From Rhodobacter sp. (lineage in GTDB: Bacteria > Pseudomonadota > Alphaproteobacteria > Rhodobacterales > Rhodobacteraceae), in NCBI GenBank assembly GCA_013824055.1, contig PNNE01000155.1:1-12061 (forward strand): a stretch of DNA of 12,061 nt. Direction: 5' to 3'. This document shows positions 1-5,841 of this stretch, piece by piece (positions within the stretch are counted from its first letter, which is position 1; each line of letters begins with the position of its first letter). The notes beneath the pieces were generated by a model that did no database searches, had not been told where the DNA came from, and was given only the letters and a program-made list of their open reading frames with translations. Both the position numbers and the translations under genes were made by a program.

Positions 1-113
1 TCGTTCAGCTGCCGCTCCAGCCACAGCGTCGACGACAGCTTGCGCCCCTTGGCGGTCTTGACCCGCACCCGCAGCTCGCGCTGGCCGCGTCCCGAATTGG
101 GCTTTTCCGTCAT
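1..113 (-). CDS. rlmE: RlmE (FtsJ/RrmJ) 23S rRNA 2'-O-methyltransferase, N-terminal fragment
   Basis: This is the first 37 codons of a gene that continues off the left edge on the minus strand. The protein begins MTEKPNSGRGQRELRVRV and continues with KTAKGRKLSSTLWLERQLND. The GRGQR segment and the KLSSTxWLxRQLND segment are hallmarks of RlmE, which uses SAM to methylate the ribose of a 23S rRNA A-loop uridine late in 50S assembly. The start ATG (113-111) overlaps the ppx stop codon as ATGA. There is no strong Shine-Dalgarno of its own, so translation is probably coupled to ppx. The SAM-binding and catalytic K-D-K-E residues lie outside the window and cannot be checked. Confidence 0.9.
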   Translation of the reverse strand, partial: MTEKPNSGRGQRELRVRVKTAKGRKLSSTLWLERQLN

Positions 114-1252
114 GTGTAAGGTCCGTCCGAAAGCACGCCGTCCGCGCTCATCTGCGCATAGAGAAGCCCCTCCCTAAGGCCCCTGTCGGCCACCGACAAG
201 CGGTCCGTGGGCCAGATGCGCATCAAGGCCTGCAGGATCGCCGCCCCGGACATGATCAGCGCGTGCCGGTCGCGGCCGATCCGCGGGTCGGTCCGCCGCC
301 CCTCCGGCCCCAGCGCCAGGTATTCGCGGATCACCAGGTCGATCTGGTCGCTGGTCATCTGCAACCCGTCCACCTTGGTCCGGTCATAGCGTTTCAGGTT
401 CAGGAACGACGCCGCCACCGTCGTCACCGTGCCCGAGGTGCCGATGATCTGAAAGCCTTCGCGCGGGTTCTCGGCGTTGTAGGGGCTGAAGCTGGCCAGG
501 TTCTCCTCGAAGAACCAGCTCATCAGCGCAAAGCGCGCCGCATCGTCGTCGACGTCGATGAACTGATCCTTCAGCGTCGCCACCCCCAGAGGCACCGAAA
601 TCCAGTCCACCACCCGCGCCACCGCGCCCTCGCCCTGGGCGTTGAAGCCCATGTGCAGCCGCATGATCGCCTTTGGCCGGTCCTGCGGCGCAACCGCGCT
701 CAGGTCGATCCACACCAGCTCGGTCGAGCCGCCGCCGATGTCGACCACCAGCAACTGCTCGGTCGAGGTATTGACCAAGGGCGCGCAAGAGATCACCGCC
801 AGCCGCGCCTCCTCCTCGGGGGCGATGATCTCCAGCGCCAGACCGGTTTCGCGGCGCACCTGGCGGATGAACTCCTTGGCATTCCGCGCCCGTCGGCAGG
901 CCTCGGTCGCGACCAGGCGCATCCGGGCGACGCCATGTTTCTCGATCTTCTTCTCGCAGATCCGCAGCGCCTGGATCGTGCGGCCCATCGAGGCGCGCGA
1001 CAACCGGCCCGAGGCTTCCAGCCCCACGCCCAGCTGCACCGATTTCGAAAAGCTGTCGATGATCGAAAACTGACTGCCCAGGGGCTGGGCAATCAGCATC
1101 CGGCAACTGTTCGTTCCCAGGTCCAGCGCCGCATACAGCGGTTCCGACCCCAGGTCTTGCAGGGCTGACGGGTCATCCACGCGGGAGACCGCCACCGGGG
1201 TCTCGACCTGCGTGTCTGTCGCGTCCGCCCTACGGGGACGCTCGGGCGTCAT
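110..1252 (-). CDS. ppx: Ppx/GppA family exopolyphosphatase (or guanosine pentaphosphatase)
   Basis: The 380-residue protein has the ASKHA-fold signature of this family: a phosphate-1 loop DLGTNSCR at about residues 44-51 and a phosphate-2 motif DIGGGSTE at about 171-178, with a conserved TEACRRARN stretch between them. The family hydrolyses terminal phosphates of polyphosphate or converts pppGpp to ppGpp; sequence alone does not separate these. At 380 residues it resembles the shorter alphaproteobacterial form lacking a C-terminal HD domain. I start at ATG 1252 because GGAGG lies 6 nt upstream. A TTG at 1309 would lengthen the protein by 19 residues, but it is itself the first three bases of a good -35 element. 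The gene ends by a 4-bp overlap with rlmE, so the two form an operon, linking phosphate/stringent metabolism with rRNA modification. Confidence 0.93.
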   Translation of the reverse strand: MTPERPRRADATDTQVETPVAVSRVDDPSALQDLGSEPLYAALDLGTNSCRMLIAQPLGSQFSIIDSFSKSVQLGVGLEASGRLSRASMGRTIQALRICEKKIEKHGVARMRLVATEACRRARNAKEFIRQVRRETGLALEIIAPEEEARLAVISCAPLVNTSTEQLLVVDIGGGSTELVWIDLSAVAPQDRPKAIMRLHMGFNAQGEGAVARVVDWISVPLGVATLKDQFIDVDDDAARFALMSWFFEENLASFSPYNAENPREGFQIIGTSGTVTTVAASFLNLKRYDRTKVDGLQMTSDQIDLVIREYLALGPEGRRTDPRIGRDRHALIMSGAAILQALMRIWPTDRLSVADRGLREGLLYAQMSADGVLSDGPYT

Positions 1253-1280
1253 GACCGCCCTCCATCTGTGGTTGCCGTGA

Positions 1281-1309
1281 AAGGTAGACGGGTTTTTCCG
1301 CCCTGACAA
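1281..1309 (-). promoter_or_regulatory. Probable sigma-70 promoter of ppx-rlmE
   Basis: On the minus strand a -35 box TTGTCA (1309-1304, one mismatch to TTGACA) is followed by a 17-bp spacer and a -10 box TACCTT (1286-1281). Transcription would begin near 1274 and leave a leader of about 20 nt carrying the GGAGG ribosome binding site. The geometry fits, but the -10 box is weak. Confidence 0.5.
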
Positions 1310-1392
1310 GCGTGGCCGCCCCGGATGCGGGCTGTTGCCGTCCGGGCGGCCGGCGAGCTTGTCCTGCGGTCATGAACCGGGCTCATCCTTGC

Positions 1393-1409
1393 CTTGAGAA
1401 CTTCTCAAG
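1393..1409. promoter_or_regulatory. 17-bp perfect palindrome, candidate operator
   Basis: CTTGAGAACTTCTCAAG consists of two 8-bp arms around one central base. It lies between divergent ppx and the one-carbon operon, 161 bp before the start codon at 1570. No T-tract follows it, which argues against a terminator. The TGAG-N5-CTCA core resembles a LysR-type or MetR-like half-site arrangement (MetR prefers TGAA-N5-TTCA), but the regulator cannot be named from sequence. Otherwise the interval 1253-1569 holds no gene I can support. A weak plus-strand -10-like TAGTCT sits at 1443-1448. Confidence 0.4.
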
Positions 1410-1473
1410 CCGCCGCCGCTGGCCTCCCTGTGCCGGCTCCGGTAGTCTGCCGCTGTCCTGGCGGGTCGGGGCT

Positions 1474-1527
1474 GTCGCTCCTTTGCGTCGCCATGTCGAA
1501 AACCGACACCGGCTGTCAGAGAGCGAC
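1474..1527 (+). other. Possible structured 5' leader of the one-carbon operon
   Basis: A 7-bp pairing, GTCGCTC (1474-1480) with GAGCGAC (1521-1527), encloses a 5-bp hairpin, TGTCG (1494-1498), loop AAAAC, CGACA (1504-1508). It lies 43 nt upstream of the first start codon. It could be a folded leader, but I could not match it to the SAM-II, SAH or cobalamin riboswitch consensus, and short helices are common in GC-rich DNA. Confidence 0.2.
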
Positions 1528-1569
1528 GTCTATCAACGGGTCAACAGGCACACAGGGAATCACCGCATC

Positions 1570-1872
1570 ATGGCCGAAGTCACCATCGTCTACTGGCGCG
1601 ACATCCCGGCCCAGGTCATCGTCGGAAAGGGCCGCAAAGGCTCCAAGGTCCAGCTGACCGAGCGGTTCGAACAGGCCATCGACCGCTGCGCCATGAAGAT
1701 CGGCGCCAAGGACGCGGATGCCTATCTTGCCGAATGGCGCAAGATCGTCGTCGCCGATCTGGAGGGCGAGCCGGACACCGTCGCGGCCGACTATGCCGCG
1801 AAGCTGGAGGCCGAGTTCGACACGGCCCGCCTGAAATCGCTGATCGACGCCGAAGGCTGGGCCAAGGCCTGA
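1570..1872 (+). CDS. Small 'virulence factor'-family protein at the head of a one-carbon operon
   Basis: The 100-residue soluble protein begins MAEVTIVYWRDIPAQV and continues with a basic GKGRKGSK stretch. The WRDIPAQV-GKGRK pattern matches the family named only 'virulence factor' (PF13769), which has no established biochemical role. There is no signal peptide or membrane segment. The ATG at 1570 is chosen because the family begins with this MAEVTIVYWR segment; an upstream frame extension to 1312 has no family resemblance. An AGGGA lies about 11 nt upstream, a rather long spacing. It precedes a MetF-like reductase by 46 bp and then a methyltetrahydrofolate methyltransferase on the same strand. 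I infer a role in folate-dependent methyl transfer rather than virulence; that is inference from context only. Confidence 0.85.
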   Translation: MAEVTIVYWRDIPAQVIVGKGRKGSKVQLTERFEQAIDRCAMKIGAKDADAYLAEWRKIVVADLEGEPDTVAADYAAKLEAEFDTARLKSLIDAEGWAKA

Positions 1873-1918
1873 AGCCATCATGACCCTGCCCCCGCCTTCC
1901 ACTCTCAAGGAGACTGTC

Positions 1919-2835
1919 ATGGCCCTGTTCAATTTCCGCCGCAAGGAAGAGGCCGCCTCCACCACCGGGTCGCTGGAACCCTTCCTCAAGGGCTACTCGA
2001 TCGAGGTGATGCCCCGCACCGCCGAAAAGGTGGAAAGCTTCCGCGACATCCTGCCCTCCGGAACCCGCGTCTACATCGCCCATATCGACGGCACGCCCAT
2101 CGAGGACATGGTGGCGACCGCCAGGCGCATCGGGGCCGAAGGCTTCGACGTGATGCCGCACTTCCCCGCCCGGATCATCAAGGACCGGGCCATGCTGGCC
2201 GACTGGGTCGCGCGCTACAAGGATGTCGGCGTCCAGCAGGGCCTTCTGCTTGCAGGCGGCGTGGCGCAGCCGGTGGCGACTTCAGCACCTCCATGCAACT
2301 TCTTGAATCTGGTGCCTTTACCGGCTTCAAGCGCCTGCATGTCGCCGGCCACCCGGAAGGCAACAAGGACATCGATCCCGATGGCTCGGACCGCATGGTC
2401 ATGGAAGCCGCCCGCTGGAAATCCGCCTTCGCCGAACGCACCGATGCCCGGATGGCGATGGCGACGCAGTTCTGCTTCGAAGCCGAGCCGGTGATCGACT
2501 GGGTCAACCGCCTGGCTGCCGAGGGCATCAAGCTTCCGGTCCACATCGGCATCGCCGGGCCCGCCAAGCTGCAGACCCTGATCAAGTTCGCCATCGCCTG
2601 CGGTGTCGGCCCCAGCCTACGGGTGCTGCAAAAGCGCGCGATGGACGTGACCAAGCTCTTGCTGCCCTACGAGCCGACCGAAATCCTGGAAGGTCTCGCG
2701 GCCCACAAGGCCGCGAATCCCGGCTTCGGGATCGAACAGGTCCACTTCTTCCCCCTTGGCGGCATCAAGACCAATGCCCAGTGGGTCACCGAAAACGGCG
2801 GCGCCTCGGGCGTTCCGGCCTCCGCCACCGCTTAA
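1919..2835 (+). pseudogene. metF: MetF-type methylenetetrahydrofolate reductase, interrupted by an apparent one-base deletion
   Basis: Two frames together encode a single MTHFR, the FAD enzyme that makes 5-methyl-THF. The first frame (ATG 1919, AAGGAG 6 nt upstream) gives MALFNFRRK through SIEVMPRT, YIAHIDG, EGFDVMPHFPAR and LLLAGG. The second frame, open to the TAA at 2833-2835, gives MQLLESG, RLHVAGHPEGNKDID, TQFCFEAEP, HIGIAGPAKLQ and CGVGPS, matching the MetF barrel order. The switch lies at about 2273-2278. One extra G in GGTGGC (giving GTG GGC GAC TTC) restores VGDFSTSM and a 305-residue protein of normal family length. As written, frame one ends at 2494 with a 192-residue product and a nonsense tail. 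There is no slippery heptamer. A sequencing error in a G-run is the likeliest cause; a real mutation is possible. Confidence 0.85.
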
Positions 2836-2850
2836 GAGAAAGCTTCAAGA

Positions 2851-3831
2851 ATGACCCGTACTGTCATTGAATCCAAAACGAAAACCGTCATCATCGGCTT
2901 TGACGAACCCTTCTGCGTGATCGGTGAACGCATCAACCCGACGGGGCGCAAGAAGCTGGCCGCCGAGCTTGAGGCCGGCAACTTCGACACCGTCATCAAG
3001 GACGCGCTGGAACAGGTCGCCTGCGGGGCCACGGTTCTGGACGTGAACTCGGGCGCGGTCTTCACCAACAAGATGGCAACCGACCCGCGCTATGCCGACA
3101 ACAACTTCACCGAACCGCCGCTGATGAAGGCGCTGATCGAGATCATCCAGCAGACCGTCGACGTGCCCTTGTGCATCGACTCCTCGGTTCCCGGTGCGCT
3201 GGAATCGGGCCTGATGGCCTGCGAGGGCCGCCCGCTCCTGAACTCGGTCACCGGTGAGGAACACCGCCTGGAACTCGTCCTGCCGCTGGTCAAGAAATAC
3301 AATGTCCCGGTCGTGGCGATCTCGAACGATGACACCGGCATCTCGGAAAACCCCGACGTCCGCTTTGCCGTGGCGAAGAAGATCGTCGAACGCGCCGCCG
3401 ATTTCGGCATCCCGGCGCATGACATCGTGGTCGATCCGCTGGTCATGCCCGTGGGCGCGATGGGCAGCGCGGGTCAGCAGGTCTTCGCCCTTGTCCGCCG
3501 CCTGCGCGAGGAACTGGGCGTCAACACCACCTGTGGTGCGTCGAACATCAGCTTCGGCCTGCCCCACCGCCACGGCATCAACGCGGCCTTCCTGCCGATG
3601 GCGATTGGTGCCGGCATGACCAGCGCGATCATGAACCCGGTCCGCCAGCAGGAAATGGAGGCGATCCGCGCCGCCAACTTCCTGATGAACCACGACCCGA
3701 ACGGCGGCGAGTGGATCCGCTTTGCCAAGGTGCTGGAAGCGGTCGAAGGTGGGATGACCTTCGCCGAAGCCTCCGCCGCCGCCAGCCAGGCCGCCGCGGG
3801 CCGTCGCGGCGGACGTCGCGGCCGGGCGTAG
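2851..3831 (+). CDS. Methyltetrahydrofolate:cobalamin methyltransferase (pterin-binding module of a split MetH)
   Basis: The 326-residue protein is a pterin-binding TIM barrel of the dihydropteroate synthase/MeTr superfamily. Visible motifs are GERINPTG at 25-32, LDVNSGA near 63-69, CIDSS at 108-112, NSVTGEE in the next strand, and a TTCGASNISFGLP segment. The family moves the N5-methyl of methyl-THF to a corrinoid protein. No homocysteine-binding, cobalamin-binding or activation domain is attached, so it must act with separate proteins, as in the dissected methionine synthases of Rhodobacteraceae (known of the group). The start ATG is 15 bp after the metF stop, with only a weak purine-rich binding site. 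The C-terminus ends in an Arg/Gly-rich AAAGRRGGRRGRA tail. A role in other methyl-corrinoid pathways is the alternative. Confidence 0.92.
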   Translation: MTRTVIESKTKTVIIGFDEPFCVIGERINPTGRKKLAAELEAGNFDTVIKDALEQVACGATVLDVNSGAVFTNKMATDPRYADNNFTEPPLMKALIEIIQQTVDVPLCIDSSVPGALESGLMACEGRPLLNSVTGEEHRLELVLPLVKKYNVPVVAISNDDTGISENPDVRFAVAKKIVERAADFGIPAHDIVVDPLVMPVGAMGSAGQQVFALVRRLREELGVNTTCGASNISFGLPHRHGINAAFLPMAIGAGMTSAIMNPVRQQEMEAIRAANFLMNHDPNGGEWIRFAKVLEAVEGGMTFAEASAAASQAAAGRRGGRRGRA

Positions 3832-3851
3832 AACGGGGCGCAGAAACTGCC

Positions 3852-3881
3852 GGACTGCCCGCCCGCCGCACCGGGCAGTCC
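3852..3881 (+). terminator. Probable terminator hairpin of the one-carbon operon
   Basis: A perfect 10-bp stem, GGACTGCCCG (3852-3861) with CGGGCAGTCC (3872-3881), has a 10-nt loop and starts 20 bp after the methyltransferase stop codon. The following bases are only moderately T-rich, so the stem is convincing but the U-tract is poor. Confidence 0.55.
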
Positions 3882-3897
3882 ACCCTTCCGCTTTCAC

Positions 3898-3961
3898 ATT
3901 TGCCCAAATATCCCCGCCGGAGGCACGTCCGAGCGGTTTTGCGTCCTGCACGCAAAACCGC
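3898..3961. repeat. Intergenic inverted repeats, possible REP-like element
   Basis: Two palindromic units lie in the 252-bp gene-free stretch 3832-4083. ATTTG-CC-CAAAT (3898-3909) is followed by ATCCCCGCCGGAGG and then by a perfect 12-bp stem, GCGGTTTTGCGT (3933-3944), with a 5-nt loop and ACGCAAAACCGC (3950-3961). A shorter GCGCG-GAA-CGCGC (3978-3990) follows. The large hairpin has no T-run behind it, so it is not a classic terminator. A CAAATATCCCCG-like tract resembles motifs I associate with intergenic DNA of Rhodobacteraceae, but this was not verified. Confidence 0.5.
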
Positions 3962-4083
3962 GAGACAAGGGCACTTCGCGCGGAACGCGCTCGATCCGAT
4001 CGCCGACCCGCAGCCGGTCACCTTTCCGGCACCGTGCCCCGCCGCCCGTTGCAGCCGGACCCGACCCTTGGCACCCTGCGCCC

Positions 4084-4605
4084 ATGCCGCGCCGCCTTGC
4101 CCTCGCCCTCTGCCTGCTTGCCACCCCCGCGCTGGGGCAAGGCCCCTTCGAGGCGACCGGCCGCGCGGCGCTTGAGACTGGTCTCAACATGGCCGCAGCG
4201 GCCCTTGCCAATGCACTCGTGCAGTCCCGCGATGCCGCCTGGGCCGCCGGAACCAACCCGATGCCGCCGCACATCCGCCAGGCGCTGCTTGCCTGGTTTC
4301 CCGCCGACCTCCTCGACAGCGTCGAATACCGCGTCGGGATCACCGAAGACGCGACCCTGCAGTCCCTGTCGATCCGCTATGGCGACGCGGTCGCGGTCGC
4401 CACCATCGACATCATCACCTTCGCATACCCCTGGGACGCGGAAAACAACGTCGCGCTCTGGGCGCATGAGGTGAAGCACGTCGAACAGTTCCGCCGCTGG
4501 GGCCTGCTCGGCTTTGCCCAGAGGTACGTTCGCGACCACCAGGCGGTCGAGGCCGAGGCCCATGCCATCGGCGACGCGGTGAAGGCGGTCCACGGCGGCG
4601 GCTGA
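4084..4605 (+). CDS. Secreted DUF4157-like protein with a zincin HExxH motif
   Basis: The 173-residue protein starts with a signal peptide (MPRRLALALCLLATPALGQG, likely cut after ALG), so it is exported. The key motif is HEVKHVEQ at residues 128-135, the HExxHxxQ of DUF4157. It is followed by VEAEAHA (Glu156 and Glu158), which matches the downstream acidic ligand position of that family. A metal-binding, possibly peptidase, domain is inferred; substrate and activity are unknown. DUF4157 is often fused to toxin or contractile-injection proteins, but here it is a short stand-alone periplasmic protein with no toxin neighbour. The start ATG has no clear Shine-Dalgarno, and it fits the signal peptide exactly. 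It is convergent with the acyltransferase downstream. Confidence 0.8.
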   Translation: MPRRLALALCLLATPALGQGPFEATGRAALETGLNMAAAALANALVQSRDAAWAAGTNPMPPHIRQALLAWFPADLLDSVEYRVGITEDATLQSLSIRYGDAVAVATIDIITFAYPWDAENNVALWAHEVKHVEQFRRWGLLGFAQRYVRDHQAVEAEAHAIGDAVKAVHGGG

Positions 4606-4646
4606 CCCCGGCCACCAGGGGTTGCGCCAGCTTGGCAGCCGCCGCC
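4594..4646. terminator. Nested hairpin between convergent genes, possible bidirectional terminator
   Basis: An 11-bp perfect stem, GGCGGCGGCTG (4594-4604) with CAGCCGCCGCC (4636-4646), encloses a second 5-bp hairpin, ACCCC (4605-4609) with GGGGT (4618-4622). It overlaps the last codons and stop of the DUF4157-like gene and precedes the stop of the opposing acyltransferase at 4665. The symmetry suits termination from both sides, but there are no T-tracts. Confidence 0.4.
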
Positions 4647-4664
4647 CCTGCCCCGCGTGGCCAG

Positions 4665-5390
4665 CTACCCCGCCACCGCCCGCAAGCTGGCCGCCCGCGC
4701 CGCGGGCACCCGGTCCACCTCGACGCAGGTGAAGACATGCAGCGTGTCCAGGTCCCGGTCCACCACCGCATGGTCGCTGACCCAGCCCCCCATCCCCAGA
4801 TAGGTCCGCAAAAGCGGCGGCAGTCCCGCCAGCGACGCCCTTCGGTCGACCACCGGCCCGGCCAGCGCGGGGTAATCCACCAGCTCCGCCGCCTTCCGGC
4901 CCGGCAGGTGCGCCTTCGGCCCCACGAACTCGGCCGCAAGCAGCGCCAGCCCCGCCCGATGCGTCTGCCACCCGGCGCCGCGGAAACTTGAACACCCCAC
5001 CAGCAGACCGGCCTGCCCCTCGTCCACCAGCCGCGTCATCGCCCCCCAGGCCAGCCGCAGCACATCCGGATGCACGCCACCCGGAGCGACGCAGAACCGC
5101 CCCACTTCGGCGATCGGCCGGGCATAGCCCGACAACGGCCCCACATCGTAGAACCGGGCCGCATAGCCCTGCTCCAGCCCCGCCCCCCAGCCGAACAGCA
5201 TGACCCGGAAATACCCCAGCAGGCCCTCGGCCCCCTCGACCATCACATGCGCCGACAGCGCGTCCTGGGCGTCCGCCTCGACGCCCCGGCTTCGCGGGAA
5301 ACAGGCCGCCCGCAGCGCCATGACGCGGCCCATGTCGGCCCGCCCCTTGGCCAGCCTTGCGACCAACCCACCTTTCCGAAGTGGCTCCAA
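4665..5390 (-). CDS. OlsB-like GNAT-fold acyltransferase (ornithine-lipid type, or related)
   Basis: The protein resembles the OlsB/autoinducer-synthase branch of the GNAT superfamily: LRKGGLVARLAKG near the N-terminus, LLGYFRVMLF, FYDVGPL, then IAEVGRFCV (Glu at about residue 95) and LLVGCSSFRGAG (Cys near 133). OlsB proteins join a 3-hydroxyacyl chain from ACP to ornithine, giving lyso-ornithine lipid at the inner face of the membrane; the substrate here is not proven. The start is uncertain. I chose TTG at 5390 (241 residues, beginning MEPLRKGG), just upstream of the conserved region and after a GGGAAAGGG tract. ATG at 5444 would give 259 residues, but it has no binding site, adds low-complexity sequence and would overlap the divergent msrB start. 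Confidence 0.72.
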   Translation of the reverse strand: MEPLRKGGLVARLAKGRADMGRVMALRAACFPRSRGVEADAQDALSAHVMVEGAEGLLGYFRVMLFGWGAGLEQGYAARFYDVGPLSGYARPIAEVGRFCVAPGGVHPDVLRLAWGAMTRLVDEGQAGLLVGCSSFRGAGWQTHRAGLALLAAEFVGPKAHLPGRKAAELVDYPALAGPVVDRRASLAGLPPLLRTYLGMGGWVSDHAVVDRDLDTLHVFTCVEVDRVPAARAASLRAVAG

Positions 5391-5394
5391 GCCC

Positions 5395-5423
5395 TTTCCC
5401 CCCGCGGCCGCAGCCCCTAGATT
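5395..5423 (+). promoter_or_regulatory. Tentative msrB promoter
   Basis: A -10-like TAGATT (5418-5423) lies 17 bp after a weak -35-like TTTCCC (5395-5400), about 20 nt before the msrB start. The AAAGGAG ribosome binding site lies at 5430-5436. The -35 match is poor, so this is a suggestion only. Confidence 0.25.
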
Positions 5424-5442
5424 GGCCCCAAAGGAGACCCGC

Positions 5443-5835
5443 ATGGACAAGATCGTCAAGACCGAAGCCGAGTGGCAGGCCCAGCTTTCCGACCTCGCCT
5501 ACAAGGTGACCCGCAAGCACGGGACCGAACGCGCCTTCTCGAACGACAGCTTTCCCAAAGCTCCCGGCACCTTCCGCTGCATCTGCTGCGGCGCGCCCCT
5601 GTTCGACCAGAAGACCAAGTTCGACAGCGGCACCGGCTGGCCCAGCTTCTATGCCCCCCTCGACCCCGAAATGGTGGGAGAGCAGTCGGACAACACCTGG
5701 TTCATGCGCCGCACCGAGGTTCACTGCAACCGCTGCGACGCCCATCTCGGGCACGTCTTTCCCGACGGCCCGGCCCCCACCGGCCTGCGCTACTGCATCA
5801 ATGGCGTGGCCCTGACCTTCGAGCCCGAGGACTGA
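5443..5835 (+). CDS. msrB: Peptide-methionine (R)-S-oxide reductase MsrB
   Basis: The 130-residue enzyme reduces the R-epimer of methionine sulfoxide in proteins using thioredoxin-type electrons. Two structural zinc pairs are visible, C46-x2-C49 (CICC) and C95-x2-C98 (CNRC), together with the fold motifs SGTGWPSF (62-69), HLGHVFPDG (101-109) and RYCINGVAL with the catalytic Cys118. The length is usual for a single-domain cytoplasmic MsrB, and there is no MsrA fusion or signal peptide. The start ATG has an excellent AAAGGAG 6 nt upstream. Its stop codon directly abuts the stop of bamE on the other strand. Confidence 0.97.
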   Translation: MDKIVKTEAEWQAQLSDLAYKVTRKHGTERAFSNDSFPKAPGTFRCICCGAPLFDQKTKFDSGTGWPSFYAPLDPEMVGEQSDNTWFMRRTEVHCNRCDAHLGHVFPDGPAPTGLRYCINGVALTFEPED

Positions 5836-5841
5836 TCAGTC
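5830..5841. other. 12-bp palindrome holding two abutting stop codons
   Basis: GACTGATCAGTC is a perfect palindrome. Its centre joins the msrB stop TGA (5833-5835) to the bamE stop TGA (5838-5836, minus strand), so no base separates the two genes. A second hairpin, GGTCGCC (5850-5856) with GGCGACC (5865-5871), lies inside the bamE coding end and could stop msrB transcription, though no T-run follows. Confidence 0.6.

Noticed and set aside
263..1168. Long plus-strand open frame (about 300 codons) opposite ppx
   Set aside because: The translation is Arg/His/Pro/Gln-rich with no family pattern, and it is antisense to a clearly recognisable Ppx. It is a by-product of high-GC codon use.
1410..1569. 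SAM-II, SAH or cobalamin riboswitch before the methyl-transfer operon
   Set aside because: Looked for because of the pathway, but I could not find the conserved loops of these classes by eye. Only short generic helices are present.
2270..2293. Programmed -1 ribosomal frameshift in the metF-like gene
   Set aside because: A -1 slip would restore the protein, but there is no slippery heptamer, and the family is normally encoded in one frame. A missing base is simpler.
2845..3951. Minus-strand frame opposite the methyltransferase
   Set aside because: Its product is His/Asp/Arg-rich without motifs, while the opposite strand encodes an unmistakable pterin-binding enzyme.
4084..4605. Toxin or contractile-injection cargo interpretation of the DUF4157-like protein
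   Set aside because: It is a short Sec-type exported protein with no toxin domain, immunity gene or injection-system gene nearby.
4018..5754. 578-codon minus-strand open frame spanning the acyltransferase, the DUF4157-like gene and msrB
   Set aside because: It is Gly/Ala/Arg-rich, lacks motifs and covers three genes with recognisable families in other frames, including MsrB on the opposite strand.
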